Part shown: piece by piece, positions 16,393-25,029 of the stretch
How the letters are laid out: each line of letters starts with the position of its first letter
Position numbering within the stretch: the stretch's first letter is position 1
Origin: Parcubacteria group bacterium
Lineage (GTDB): Bacteria; Patescibacteria; ABY1; Buchananbacterales; UBA6539
NCBI GenBank assembly: GCA_002687175.1
Contig: NYZP01000002.1
Location: 1-64,000 of the forward strand
Reading direction: 5' to 3'
Length of the DNA stretch: 64,000 nt
Notes under the pieces: model-generated
Database searches by the model: none
Seen by the model: the letters and a program-made list of their open reading frames with translations, nothing else
Told to the model about the DNA's origin: nothing
Program-made: the position numbers and the translations under genes

Positions 16393-16827
16393 CTATTTTA
16401 CTTTTACGGGAGTACTAATTGGAATTTCTTTAATTTTTTGCTTAACGATTTTTTCTTTATCATCAATTTTTTCCAATTTAGTTTTTTTGTCTTCGCCAGC
16501 AATGCATTTACCATTAACGCTGGCTCCTGGCGCTATGGTTAAAGTTTTGGTTTTAATATCACCAAATACCCTGGCCGTATTAGTCAGCTCTAGACTCTCT
16601 TTTATCTTTACGTTGCCTTGGATTTCTCCAGCGACCATGGCGTTAGTCGCCGAGATCTTGGCGTATACTTTAGCGTCCTTACCGATATGTAAATTTTTCT
16701 CGGTTTTAATGCTTCCCGACACTACCCCCTCAACGATGATATCTCCATTAGCCACGAAGTTACCCTCGACATGTACTGAGGGACCTATCATTGTTTCGAC
16801 GCTATCGCCTTCTTTTTCTTTAAACAT
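16393..16827 (-). CDS. Bactofilin (polymer-forming cytoskeletal protein)
   Basis: A 144-residue bactofilin, a protein that polymerises without nucleotide into filaments on the inner membrane face and helps set cell shape. The central beta-helix is visible as repeats: GNFVANGDIIVEG, VSGSIKTEKNLHIG, AKISATNAMVAG, EIQGNVKIKESLEL, RVFGDIKTKTLTI. The N- and C-terminal tails are charged and disordered, as in the family. It starts 81 bp left of the rpsT promoter and is transcribed away from it. Confidence 0.9.
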   Translation of the reverse strand: MFKEKEGDSVETMIGPSVHVEGNFVANGDIIVEGVVSGSIKTEKNLHIGKDAKVYAKISATNAMVAGEIQGNVKIKESLELTNTARVFGDIKTKTLTIAPGASVNGKCIAGEDKKTKLEKIDDKEKIVKQKIKEIPISTPVKVK

Positions 16828-16903
16828 AGTTTTTAGGTTATTTTTAAAATATTTGTTTATTTACTTTTCTATTTTAGTTTCTTTTATGGTAATTGTCAAA
16901 GCC

Positions 16904-16932
16904 TTGATTTTTTGAGATTAATCTGCTAGACT
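16904..16932 (+). promoter_or_regulatory. Promoter of rpsT
   Basis: TTGATT, 17-base spacer, TAGACT, 38 bp before the rpsT start. Two copies of the self-complementary octamer GATTAATC (16915-16922 and 16933-16940) flank the -10. Confidence 0.55.
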
Positions 16933-16969
16933 AGATTAATCAATAAAATTAAATCACCATTAATATTCT

Positions 16970-17239
16970 ATGCCAATAAAAAAGTCAGCTTTTAAAGCCC
17001 TGACTCAATCGAATAAAAAACAGCAACTGAACAAAAAGGTTAAAAGTGACCTGTCGGCTTTGGTTAGAAAAGTTCGTAAATCAGTTGATGCCAAGGACAG
17101 TGCTAAAGCCGCAGACTGGCTAAAGCAAACGGTAAAGAAGATTGATCGAGCTGCTCAAAAAGGGATTATTAAAAAAAATACCGCTGCTCGGAAAAAATCT
17201 AGATTATCCAAGGTGGTTAATAATTTAGCAAAAAAGTAA
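16970..17239 (+). CDS. rpsT: 30S ribosomal protein S20
   Basis: 89 residues, the usual length. The three-helix, lysine-rich S20 pattern is clear: MPIKKSAFKALTQSNKKQQL, VKSDLSALVRKVRKSVDA, then KGIIKKNTAARKKSRLSKVV, the conserved C-terminal element that contacts 16S rRNA. A promoter lies upstream. It converges on holA, which ends 32 bp downstream. Confidence 0.92.
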   Translation: MPIKKSAFKALTQSNKKQQLNKKVKSDLSALVRKVRKSVDAKDSAKAADWLKQTVKKIDRAAQKGIIKKNTAARKKSRLSKVVNNLAKK

Positions 17240-17271
17240 ACCAGTGGCAACAGGGCGTTGTCCTGCCTCCC

Positions 17272-18267
17272 CTACTGTTTTATAACAAGCAAGTCAAATA
17301 ACACCTCAGGATTAGTTTGACTTGTTTTTATTTTATAATCAATGGTCATCAAGTGATGATAAATTTTTTTCAGGTCGGCGACTTGATGGTTTCTGACCTG
17401 GGCAACAGTTTTTTTAATAACAAAAGGATGTAGGCCTAATTGATAGGTTAATCTGTTGGAGACATAGCCACTACCGTTCTCTTCAACAAAATTTTTGACT
17501 AAAAGTAGATTTTTGAACTGCCAAATAATTTTAGATAGTAGCTCGGTTGGACTGGTACCGCTCTTCAGCTGGTCAGATATCAATTTTAAGGCCAGATGTT
17601 TATTTTTTTGGCCCAAGGCTTCGGTCAATCTAAAAATATCATCATCAAGCTTAGTTTTAACTAACTGCTCAACATCCTCTACGGTAATTTGTTTGTCTGG
17701 TGAGTAGGCTATCAGTTTATTGATCTCCGAATTCATCTGCCACAAGTTATTGCCCACTAGATCAGTAAGTAGTCTGGCGGCTCGTGGTTCAATTTCTCCG
17801 CCTCGGCTTTGAATTTCATTTGCCGTAAAACGATAAACCTCGGTTTCATCAAGTAGCTTAAACTCTTGGGCAAATTTTTCTTTTTGTAGTCGAGCTAAAA
17901 GCAGACCACTGCTTTTAGTACCAGCCTTGGACCTAGCTTTTTTGGTCTTGTCATTACCCAGCCCCCCTTCCCAAAAAACAATAACAGTATCCTTTGAACC
18001 ATCTTTGTCCAAGACCTCCAGGACTTCTTCCTGGATTTTTTTCTTTTTGTTTTTGGAAATTAAGTCCTCCACTATTATTAACCGTTTTTTGGCTAAAAAT
18101 GGTGGAGCGGCGACTGATGTAGCAAATTGAGCAGTATCCAGTTTTGGACCATCAAGCGTTTCAATATTTAAAGCTGACTTATCAATATCAGCAATAAATT
18201 TGCCCTTAATGGCTTTAAGTTTTTGTCGTGATCTAAAGGTATCAGGGCCGTAAAGAAAGATAATCAT
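17272..18267 (-). CDS. holA: DNA polymerase III delta subunit
   Basis: Delta subunit of the clamp loader, which opens the DnaN ring. 331 residues, normal length. Visible: MIIFLYGPDTFRSRQKL at the N-terminus, the domain I beta strand PPFLAKKRLIIVEDL, the helix LVGNNLWQMNSEINKLIAYS with the delta-typical N-L-x-x-x-x-x-E-x-x-K-L pattern, and the C-terminal collar domain (LKSGTSPTELLSKIIWQFKN). No Walker A motif is expected or seen. Together with dnaA, dnaN, polA and gyrA this gives much of the replication set in one window. Confidence 0.88.
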   Translation of the reverse strand: MIIFLYGPDTFRSRQKLKAIKGKFIADIDKSALNIETLDGPKLDTAQFATSVAAPPFLAKKRLIIVEDLISKNKKKKIQEEVLEVLDKDGSKDTVIVFWEGGLGNDKTKKARSKAGTKSSGLLLARLQKEKFAQEFKLLDETEVYRFTANEIQSRGGEIEPRAARLLTDLVGNNLWQMNSEINKLIAYSPDKQITVEDVEQLVKTKLDDDIFRLTEALGQKNKHLALKLISDQLKSGTSPTELLSKIIWQFKNLLLVKNFVEENGSGYVSNRLTYQLGLHPFVIKKTVAQVRNHQVADLKKIYHHLMTIDYKIKTSQTNPEVLFDLLVIKQ

Positions 18268-18354
18268 AGTAGATCTATTTTAGCAAAATTTATTATAAAA
18301 TTACAGGGTAACTAATTTTGGCTAGTAATTGATTAATGGTAAAATGATTGTATT

Positions 18355-19767
18355 ATGACAGATTTAATAAAGTTATATACCGATGAGCAGGATAAACTGA
18401 AAAAATACCAGGAAAAAGATCCTGGTCTGGTAACCCCTCAAAGGAATTTTAGTTATCAAGAGATTTTAAGTTATATTGGCATTAATGTTGATTTTGGTTT
18501 TTTACCCCAGGGGTATCTTAATTTTTATCATCAAGATTTTATAGTTGAAGAGGTTGATAGTAAAGGTGAGGCAATTACCATTGAGCCAGGCAGTCTTGAT
18601 TTAGTTACTGCTAAACCAGGTGATAAAACATTATATGCCCAGATGGTTAAGGTTGGCCTGTCAACCCTGGAAGCCAGAGAAAATTTAGCTCAAGCTTTAG
18701 GGGTACCCGTTAAACAGATCAATTATGGCGGAATTAAAGACAAGGTAGCTATTACCTCCCAGCAGATTTCTCTGAGGGGTATAAACCCAGAAAAAGGTGA
18801 GGAGATAGTTAAAGGACTTAAAGTTTCAGGTCTTTATTTAAAAAATTTATCCTGGGGCAAAGGTATTATCGAAAAAGGTAAAATTAGAGGTAATCGGTTT
18901 ATCATTACGGTGAGAACGCCATCAACTCTTGGTCAAGGTTGGCTTGATCAAGCTCTAGATCGAGTTAAAGACGGGTTTAATAATTTTTATTATTTGCAAC
19001 GTTTTGGTTCTCCTCGGTTATTAAGCCATACCTTAGGTAAGCTGATCCTTCAGCAAGAATATGAAGCGGTGGTTAAAACTTTTTTAACAAGCACCGGAGT
19101 GCAAGATGTGCCACTGTTAAGCCGTATCAGAGAACAAGCAGTTAATGATTTTGGCAATTGGCAAAAGTTAGAAGAACTGTTCTCTGAATTACCCTATACT
19201 TTTCGTTTAGAATTAGGCTTGATCAGATATTTAGCCAAGAAGCCCGATGATTATTTAGGGGCCTTGAAAAGTATTGAGGACCAAACAACCTTATGGGTTT
19301 ATGCCTATGCCAGTTATTTATTTAATCTGCATTTATCCAGCTCAGTTACTAAGGGAGAAACTTTGGTAGCAGAATTGCCCTTATTATTAAATCCTCAGCA
19401 TACGGCGATCAAAACTTACGCTCAGAAATTAAGTGAGGACAATATTTTGGATCTAAAGAAATCAGCCCAGGCCTTTTTTGGTCGTGATGTTTTACATCAG
19501 AAAAATGTGTGTTTAACCAAGGTACCAGTTAAAGTTATTAATACTAAAATTATTGAAAAAGGAGTGGTCATTGCTTTTGAGTTACCAGTTGGTGCTTATG
19601 CCACCACCTTTTTAACTCATTTATTTTCCCTTTATCGAGGATTGCCAATTCCCGAGTGGTTGGACAAGACTAAGCATGACGGTAAAAAAATATTAAACCT
19701 TGGTTCAGTGGCACCAGTTGAAGAAGTTTTAGGAGAATACATATTTAGTCAGGACAAAGGCCAATAA
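18355..19767 (+). CDS. truD: tRNA pseudouridine synthase D
   Basis: Converts U13 of tRNA to pseudouridine. 470 residues. The TruD landmarks are DFIVEEVDSKGE (residues 62-73), the catalytic-Asp motif GIKDKVAITSQ, NRFIITVRT and NNFYYLQRFGSPR. The region after about residue 400 (GAYATTFLTHLF, then LNLGSVAP) resembles the usual end. It starts at an ATG without a ribosome site. Divergent from holA with 87 bp between. A terminator follows 29 bp after the stop. Confidence 0.88.
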   Translation: MTDLIKLYTDEQDKLKKYQEKDPGLVTPQRNFSYQEILSYIGINVDFGFLPQGYLNFYHQDFIVEEVDSKGEAITIEPGSLDLVTAKPGDKTLYAQMVKVGLSTLEARENLAQALGVPVKQINYGGIKDKVAITSQQISLRGINPEKGEEIVKGLKVSGLYLKNLSWGKGIIEKGKIRGNRFIITVRTPSTLGQGWLDQALDRVKDGFNNFYYLQRFGSPRLLSHTLGKLILQQEYEAVVKTFLTSTGVQDVPLLSRIREQAVNDFGNWQKLEELFSELPYTFRLELGLIRYLAKKPDDYLGALKSIEDQTTLWVYAYASYLFNLHLSSSVTKGETLVAELPLLLNPQHTAIKTYAQKLSEDNILDLKKSAQAFFGRDVLHQKNVCLTKVPVKVINTKIIEKGVVIAFELPVGAYATTFLTHLFSLYRGLPIPEWLDKTKHDGKKILNLGSVAPVEEVLGEYIFSQDKGQ

Positions 19768-19796
19768 AAATTTTATAATTTATTTTTTACAAAGAG

Positions 19797-19836
19797 AAGA
19801 GCCGACCTACAACATTGTTGCAAGTCGGCTCTTTTT
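19797..19836 (+). terminator. Terminator after truD
   Basis: AAGAGCCGAC (19797-19806) pairs with GTCGGCTCTT, followed by Ts. It lies between convergent genes. Confidence 0.85.
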
Positions 19837-19848
19837 GTTCTTTTCGGG

Positions 19849-20538
19849 TTATTCGGTCTCGTTTTCTTCGTCTTCAGAGACCGAGGTTTCCACGGCAATT
19901 GCCTTGAGGGTTTTGTCCCTCACTACGATCGCGTTTTGAGGAGTGTCGTAACACTGCTCCTTGTCATTCCAGCTACGGCCAACCATGTTGACTGTCGCAC
20001 AGCCGTCGGGGTTGTTCCAGACGTGGCAGTACTTCCATGTCGTGTTGGCCAATTCGCGGAGCGCTTCAACCGTTTTTCGCAGCAGTTTCGGAATTTTTTC
20101 CGAAGGCTCAACTGCCCGATAGGTCAGACAAACCACGAATTTCGGTTTCGGCGAATGCGATTGGCCGGCCCGTTTGTTAGGCTGATGCCTAAACCAATGG
20201 GCGTCGGCGATGACGAAATCATTGTTGGCAAAACCGCTTCGCAGGGCCGCGACCTGGACGTTGAGGAGATTGTCAATGACATGTTCTCCCGAGTCCACTC
20301 GCTCTTCACGCTTTCTGCTAACCTGAGCCTTCTCCGCCATTCCGTTAACCGCGGCCCAAATGGCGTGTTGGGAATCAACTTCCTTGTCGCCTTCCCTGGC
20401 CTTTTCCGGAATGCCGGCCGGGATGTGCTTGGGGTTAGTGAAGTTAAACTTCACTAGGACACGGTCGGGCGCTCCTTTGACTGCGCTAAGGCTTACCGTT
20501 CCGGTTCCTTCATCCTGCTGCATGGCTGTCGCCTCCAT
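19849..20538 (-). CDS. GC-rich orphan protein, unknown function
   Basis: 229 residues, family not recognised. A textbook ribosome site (AAGGAGAT, 5 bases before the ATG) fixes the start at 20538. The protein looks soluble: acidic and Thr/Ser-rich at the start (MEATAMQQDEG), with a middle part containing FVIADAHWFRHQPNKRAGQ, FVVCLTYRAVEPSEKIPKL and TTWKYCHVWNNPDGCATVNM, and an acidic tail. Cys, His and Trp cluster in the last third. Base use is much GC-richer than in polA and truD on either side (line 20101-20160 has 32 G/C, a polA line at 21481-21540 has 24). It stands alone with its own promoter and a long leader that can fold. Confidence 0.55.
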   Translation of the reverse strand: MEATAMQQDEGTGTVSLSAVKGAPDRVLVKFNFTNPKHIPAGIPEKAREGDKEVDSQHAIWAAVNGMAEKAQVSRKREERVDSGEHVIDNLLNVQVAALRSGFANNDFVIADAHWFRHQPNKRAGQSHSPKPKFVVCLTYRAVEPSEKIPKLLRKTVEALRELANTTWKYCHVWNNPDGCATVNMVGRSWNDKEQCYDTPQNAIVVRDKTLKAIAVETSVSEDEENETE

Positions 20539-20599
20539 TTCAGATCTCCTTCGTTGTTTTTCAGTAATGGTTGGATTTTGAGTTTTCCGTGAACCACAG

Positions 20600-20655
20600 T
20601 AACTAACACATTTTTAGCACAAAAATTGAATTACCTGCCAAAAATGTGTTAGTTA
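20600..20655 (-). promoter_or_regulatory. Long leader hairpin of the 229-residue gene
   Basis: A perfect 16-bp inverted repeat, TAACTAACACATTTTT at 20600-20615 and its complement at 20640-20655, with a 24-base loop, in the roughly 140-nt leader between promoter and start. Candidate protein- or ligand-binding leader. Confidence 0.5.
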
Positions 20656-20685
20656 AGTAAGATAAATTTTAACGAACAATACATT

Positions 20686-20714
20686 AGAATAGCATATTCT
20701 GGTAATTTTGTCAA
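20686..20714 (-). promoter_or_regulatory. Promoter of the 229-residue gene
   Basis: Read leftward: TTGACA (20714-20709), 17-base spacer, TATTCT (20691-20686). Confidence 0.7.
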
Positions 20715-20716
20715 TC

Positions 20717-20744
20717 CCCCCACCTTTTAGTTAAAAGGTGGGGG
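20717..20744. repeat. Strong 12-bp hairpin between polA terminator and promoter
   Basis: CCCCCACCTTTT and its exact complement with an AGTT loop. No T-run on either side, so perhaps an insulator or a remnant of a terminator. Confidence 0.4.
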
Positions 20745-20747
20745 ACT

Positions 20748-20775
20748 AAAAAAATAGCTAGAATTAGCTATTTTT
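20748..20775 (-). terminator. polA terminator
   Basis: Minus-strand AAAAATAGCTA/TAGCTATTTTTTT hairpin with a four-base loop and T-run, 43 bp past the polA stop. Confidence 0.7.
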
Positions 20776-20817
20776 AATACTTAGGCTAGAGGTATTTTTA
20801 TTGGATAATTAGATTGG

Positions 20818-23589
20818 TTATTGAATTGGGTTAAGACTGCCCCAATTGTTCCCTACTTCTATATGGGTCTCTACCGGAGTTTTTAGTTTATAAACTTCTT
20901 CCATTTTAGTTTCAACAAATTTGGCTACCTTTTTAAGGTCTTGGTCAGGCACTTCAAAAACCAGTTCATCATGCACCTGGAGAATCATTTTAGTTTTTTC
21001 TGATATTTCTGGTAAACCTTTATCTATTTCAATCATCGCTAACTTCATCAAGTCAGCGGCAGTTCCTTGAATGGGATGATTAATGGCTGCTCGCTCGGCT
21101 CCAGCCCTAACTTGTTGAATATTAGAATTTATTTCTGGTAAATAACGACGACGACCAAAAAAAGTTTCAACATAACCTTTTTCGGTCGCTAGATCTTTAA
21201 CATCTTCTAGGTAGTCGTTAATTTTAGAGTGAACATCAAAGTAACGACTAATAAAATCTCGGGCGTCTTGATAGCTGATGTCAGCGGTTTGGGCTAGACC
21301 ATGAGGACCCTGGCCATAAATAATTCCAAAATTAATTGCCTTGGCGGCATAGCGCATTGGTTTAGTAACTTTTTCTAAAGGCACCTCATTAATTTCAGCG
21401 GCGGTACGGCTGTGAATGTCTTCACCTTTTTTAAAACTATCAATCATTCTTTTGTCATTAGCCAGCGAAGCAATTATTCGTAGTTCAATTTGTGAATAGT
21501 CAGCCGACAGCAGTTTGAATCCTTTGGGAGCAATAAAACCTTTTCTAATTTGTTGTCCCAGCTCAGTTCTGATAGGGATATTTTGTAGATTTGGGTCTGA
21601 TGAAGATAACCGACCAGTGGCAGCGACGGTTTGATTAAAGCTGGTGTGGATTCGATTGTTTGAATCAACCAGCTTTGGTAGAGCATCTAGGTAAGTTGAT
21701 TTTAATTTAGCCAGCTCACGAAATTTTATAATGTGATCAACAATCTTATGTTCGCCCTGGAGTTTAATGAGCTCTGAAGCAGCAGTAGAGATACCAGTCT
21801 TGGTACGGGCCAGACCCTCGGTTGGAATTTTAAGTTTATCAAATAAAACCTCCTTAAGTTGTAGCGGTGATGCAATGTTAAATTTGGTTTTGGCCAGTTT
21901 ATGAATTTTGTTTTCTAAGGCTATTATGTCCTTGCCAACCTGGATACCCATTTTGTTGAGGAAAGCTGTATCAATGAGTACACCATTTTTTTCGGTGTTA
22001 GCCAGCGCAGTAATCAGTGGGACTTCAATTTTTTCCAGTAAGCCCAAGTTATTTTTACTTTTTAATTCCTTGGTTAAACCAGCAACTAAACGCCAGGTAA
22101 AGTCCGCGTCTTCGCAAGCATAGTCGGCTACTTTATCAAGTGGTACTTCCTTCAAAGTAATTTGGTCTTTACCCTTACCGATAAGATCAGTAATTGGTTG
22201 CATTTCATGCCCCAGTTCAGTAAACACTAGACCATCCAGGTTATGCTGTCTACTACCCGGATTAATTAGGTAAGAAGCAATCATGGTATCAAAAGATATC
22301 CCTTTTAATTCCAGCCCTGCGCTATTTAAGACTTCCAAATCAAATTTTATATTATGACCAATTTTTTTTATTTTCTCATCAGCTAAAATGGGGCTGATTA
22401 TTTCTAGCCAGGGTTTCTGAGCCGGTTCGCCTTGGCTCGCGCTCGGCGAGACAGGTAAATAATAAGCCGTACCATTTTGCCAACAAAAACTGAGGCCTAA
22501 AAGTTCTGAATTAAATGGATCAAGACCGGAAGTTTCTGTATCAACAGCAAAAACCTTCTGGCTTTTTAGATCATTAACAAATTTGGTAAAGTCAGCCTCT
22601 GTCTTGATCAGTGTATATTTTTCATTTTTTACAATTTTTGATTCAGCAGGTTTAGCAGTAGAGCCAAAGTTAAAACTGTCTTGAGCTTTAGTTTTGCCAG
22701 TTTGTAAATCTTTGGGTAACTTGGCAATGAGTGTCCGAAATTCTAACTCCTGAAATAGTGGCATTACTTTACCAATATCATACTTTTCTATTTTGGCGTC
22801 AGACAACTTAAATTTAATTGGCACATCATCAACCAAGATGACTAATTTTTTTGACATCATTGCTTCTTTTTTTTGATCCTTTAGTAAACCACGATATCGA
22901 TCAGATATTTTTTCAGAGTCAATGTTTTTATAAATATTGTCCAAAGTCTTAAACTCACTAAGTAAGTTAATTGCCCCCTTGTCACCAATACCGCGAATCC
23001 CAGGAATATTGTCTGATGGGTCGCCCCGCAAAGCCTTGTAGTCAATCATTTGTTCCGGACCCAGGCCACCATAACGACGCTTCACCGCCGCAATATCATA
23101 GGTAATGGTGTCGGACATCCCTTGGCGCATAGTAAAAACCTCGGTGTTATTATCAACTAGCTGTAAAGCATCCATATCACCAGTCACAATAACCGACTTT
23201 ATTTTTTCAACATCTTTGTCTTTAACTAAAGTAGCAATGACGTCATCAGCTTCATAACCTTTCTTTTCATAAATTGGTATATTAAAAACAGAAATTATCT
23301 CCTTCACTCGAGGCAGTTGATCATAAAGCTCGTCTACTTGTTCAGCTCGGTGAGCCTTATAGTCTTCAAACTGTTTATGGCGAAACGTTGGCGCCGCCAA
23401 ATCAAAAGCCACGGCCATGTAATCTGGTTTCAAATCTTTTAAAACCTTAACCATGATCATTGTAAAACCATAGACAGCATTTACTATCTCCCCAGATTTC
23501 GTGGAAAGGGTTGGCGGAATGGCATGCCAGGCGCGATGAAGTAAAGCATTCCCGTCTATTACTATAAATTTTTCTTTATTTTTTGACAT
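20818..23589 (-). CDS. polA: DNA polymerase I
   Basis: Repair and Okazaki-fragment polymerase with all three domains. The 5' nuclease domain (1-290) shows FIVIDGNALLHRAWHA, GYEADDVIAT and VTGDMDALQLV. The 3'-5' proofreading domain looks active: Asp350-x-Glu352 in DTETSGLD, and YACEDADFTW. The polymerase domain ends in the expected motifs A (LLSADYSQIELRI), B (KAINFGIIYGQGPHGLA) and C (LQVHDELVFEVP). 923 residues. An insertion of about 11 residues (381-391, SPSASQGEPAQ) is encoded by a GC-rich palindrome. It overlaps no neighbour; a gene-less repeat lies before its start. Confidence 0.96.
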   Translation of the reverse strand: MSKNKEKFIVIDGNALLHRAWHAIPPTLSTKSGEIVNAVYGFTMIMVKVLKDLKPDYMAVAFDLAAPTFRHKQFEDYKAHRAEQVDELYDQLPRVKEIISVFNIPIYEKKGYEADDVIATLVKDKDVEKIKSVIVTGDMDALQLVDNNTEVFTMRQGMSDTITYDIAAVKRRYGGLGPEQMIDYKALRGDPSDNIPGIRGIGDKGAINLLSEFKTLDNIYKNIDSEKISDRYRGLLKDQKKEAMMSKKLVILVDDVPIKFKLSDAKIEKYDIGKVMPLFQELEFRTLIAKLPKDLQTGKTKAQDSFNFGSTAKPAESKIVKNEKYTLIKTEADFTKFVNDLKSQKVFAVDTETSGLDPFNSELLGLSFCWQNGTAYYLPVSPSASQGEPAQKPWLEIISPILADEKIKKIGHNIKFDLEVLNSAGLELKGISFDTMIASYLINPGSRQHNLDGLVFTELGHEMQPITDLIGKGKDQITLKEVPLDKVADYACEDADFTWRLVAGLTKELKSKNNLGLLEKIEVPLITALANTEKNGVLIDTAFLNKMGIQVGKDIIALENKIHKLAKTKFNIASPLQLKEVLFDKLKIPTEGLARTKTGISTAASELIKLQGEHKIVDHIIKFRELAKLKSTYLDALPKLVDSNNRIHTSFNQTVAATGRLSSSDPNLQNIPIRTELGQQIRKGFIAPKGFKLLSADYSQIELRIIASLANDKRMIDSFKKGEDIHSRTAAEINEVPLEKVTKPMRYAAKAINFGIIYGQGPHGLAQTADISYQDARDFISRYFDVHSKINDYLEDVKDLATEKGYVETFFGRRRYLPEINSNIQQVRAGAERAAINHPIQGTAADLMKLAMIEIDKGLPEISEKTKMILQVHDELVFEVPDQDLKKVAKFVETKMEEVYKLKTPVETHIEVGNNWGSLNPIQ
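22417..22449. repeat. REP-like palindrome inside polA
   Basis: A TCGCC...GGCGA palindrome in the coding sequence of the proofreading domain, read in frame as SPSASQGEPAQ. It is GC-rich in an AT-rich gene. Confidence 0.55.
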
Positions 23590-23591
23590 GG

Positions 23592-23662
23592 TTTAGGTTC
23601 TTAGGTTTTTAGCTCTTTAGTTTATTAATCAAATCCCTAAGAAGCTAAAAAGCTACTACCTA
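23592..23662. repeat. Gene-less iterated-repeat hairpin upstream of polA
   Basis: The left arm is built of 8-bp TTAGGTTC-type units (TTTAGGTTCTTAGGTTTTTAG), the right arm of CTAAGAAGCTAAAAAGCTA-type units, inverted to it and ending in CCTAGC. The 21 bases TTTAGGTTC...TTTTTAG recur exactly at about 55204-55224. Confidence 0.55.
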
Positions 23663-23716
23663 GCATTATAACATTCTTCGGAGATTCAAGCCTATTTATA
23701 GGGTAGTTATAGGTAT

Positions 23717-23745
23717 TTGACACTATAGTATGGTATAGGTATAAT
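23717..23745 (+). promoter_or_regulatory. Consensus promoter of the suf regulator
   Basis: TTGACA (23717-23722), 17-base spacer, TATAAT (23740-23745), both perfect. The spacer holds CTATA...TATAG, a dyad that may be the binding site of the Rrf2-type protein encoded next. Confidence 0.8.
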
Positions 23746-23772
23746 TAAAATACTAGTAATTTAATAGGATTT

Positions 23773-24195
23773 ATGTCTTACCTAGGAACAATTTCATCTA
23801 GAGAATATAATGGATTAAAGCTGGCCATGCAGTTAGCTCAGACTTATTATGACCAAAAATCAATTTCTTTGGCTGATATAAGTAAATCTGAAAACATTTC
23901 TTTTAAATATTTGGAACAGTTAATTACCCCTTTTCGTCAGGCTGGCTGGATTAAAGCTCAGCGTGGACGAGGTGGTGGCTATGTTATGACCAAGGATCCT
24001 AAGACCATTTCTTTAAAGGAAATTATGAAGATGTTAAATGATGAGCCCAGGATGTTAGTTTGCCTGGAAGATAATTATAAACATGATTGTCCATTAGATA
24101 GTGATTGTTCCTCTCAGTTAGTTTGGAAAGAAATTAAAAGTTCAATTGATAATTCATTAGAAAAAATTACTTTGTCTAAAGTTTTAAAAAAATAA
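23773..24195 (+). CDS. Rrf2-family (IscR/SufR-like) transcriptional regulator
   Basis: 140 residues. Winged-helix Rrf2 pattern: SREYNGLKLAMQLAQ, ISLADISKSENISFKYLEQL, then the wing AGWIKAQRGRGGGYVM. Three cysteines near the C-terminus (VCLEDNYKHDCPLDSDC) have the spacing of Fe-S-binding members such as IscR, so it probably senses Fe-S status. It lies 63 bp upstream of sufC on the same strand behind a consensus promoter and is likely the operon's own regulator. Whether it truly binds a cluster is inference. Confidence 0.88.
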   Translation: MSYLGTISSREYNGLKLAMQLAQTYYDQKSISLADISKSENISFKYLEQLITPFRQAGWIKAQRGRGGGYVMTKDPKTISLKEIMKMLNDEPRMLVCLEDNYKHDCPLDSDCSSQLVWKEIKSSIDNSLEKITLSKVLKK

Positions 24196-24258
24196 TTCAT
24201 TAAGATAATAAAGTTGGTCACTATTACGTTGGCCAGCTTAAATTAGTGGCAACAATTT

Positions 24259-25017
24259 ATGGCAAAATCAGTAAAAATAGTAAAGAAGAATTTAACCATT
24301 CAAAAGTTAAAGACCAGCATTAGCGGGAAATCAATTTTGCAAGGAGTCGATCTAGTCATTAGGCCAGGCAAGGTAGTGGCTTTGATGGGTACTAACGGTT
24401 CCGGCAAATCAACTCTGGCTCAAGTCTTAATGGGAAACCCAGAATATAAAATTGATTCTGGAAAAGTAACCTGGCAGGGAAAAAATATATTAAAGTTAAC
24501 TCCTGGAGATCGGGCCAAAATGGGACTGTTCATGTCATTTCAGTATCCTCATGAATTACCGGGAGTAAACATGTACGAATTTTTATCAACTTCTTATAAA
24601 TCTATTTTTGGTGAAAAGATTCATCAAGCCAAATTTGAGACTGAGCTTAAAAAGGAAATGAAGACCTTAAAGTTATCAGATAAATATCTTGATCGTTCAG
24701 TTAACGATGGATTCTCTGGCGGGGAAAAGAAAAAGTCAGAAATTTTGCAGTTAAAATTGTTGCAGCCAAAAATGGCTATCTTGGACGAAACCGATTCTGG
24801 ATTAGACATTGATGCTTTAAAATTAATTGCAAAAAATATTACTGCTCTGAGATCAAGCAGCCGAGGTTTTTTGGTAATTACTCATTATCAAAGATTGTTA
24901 AACTATATTAAACCTGATTATGTTCACGTAATGATGGATGGCAAGATTGTTAAAAGTGGTGGCCCAGGGCTTGCCAAAGTGTTAGAAAAAAAAGGGTACC
25001 ATTGGTTAAAAAAATAG
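24259..25017 (+). CDS. sufC: Fe-S assembly ATPase SufC
   Basis: ABC-type ATPase of the SufBCD scaffold, which builds Fe-S clusters in the cytoplasm. 252 residues. Walker A GTNGSGKS (44-51), the SufC form of the signature NDGFSGGEKKKSEILQLKLL, and Walker B MAILDETDSGLDIDALK. First structural gene of the suf operon; sufB follows 12 bp later. No ribosome site is visible before the ATG. Confidence 0.96.
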   Translation: MAKSVKIVKKNLTIQKLKTSISGKSILQGVDLVIRPGKVVALMGTNGSGKSTLAQVLMGNPEYKIDSGKVTWQGKNILKLTPGDRAKMGLFMSFQYPHELPGVNMYEFLSTSYKSIFGEKIHQAKFETELKKEMKTLKLSDKYLDRSVNDGFSGGEKKKSEILQLKLLQPKMAILDETDSGLDIDALKLIAKNITALRSSSRGFLVITHYQRLLNYIKPDYVHVMMDGKIVKSGGPGLAKVLEKKGYHWLKK

Positions 25018-25029
25018 AAATTTAGATAT

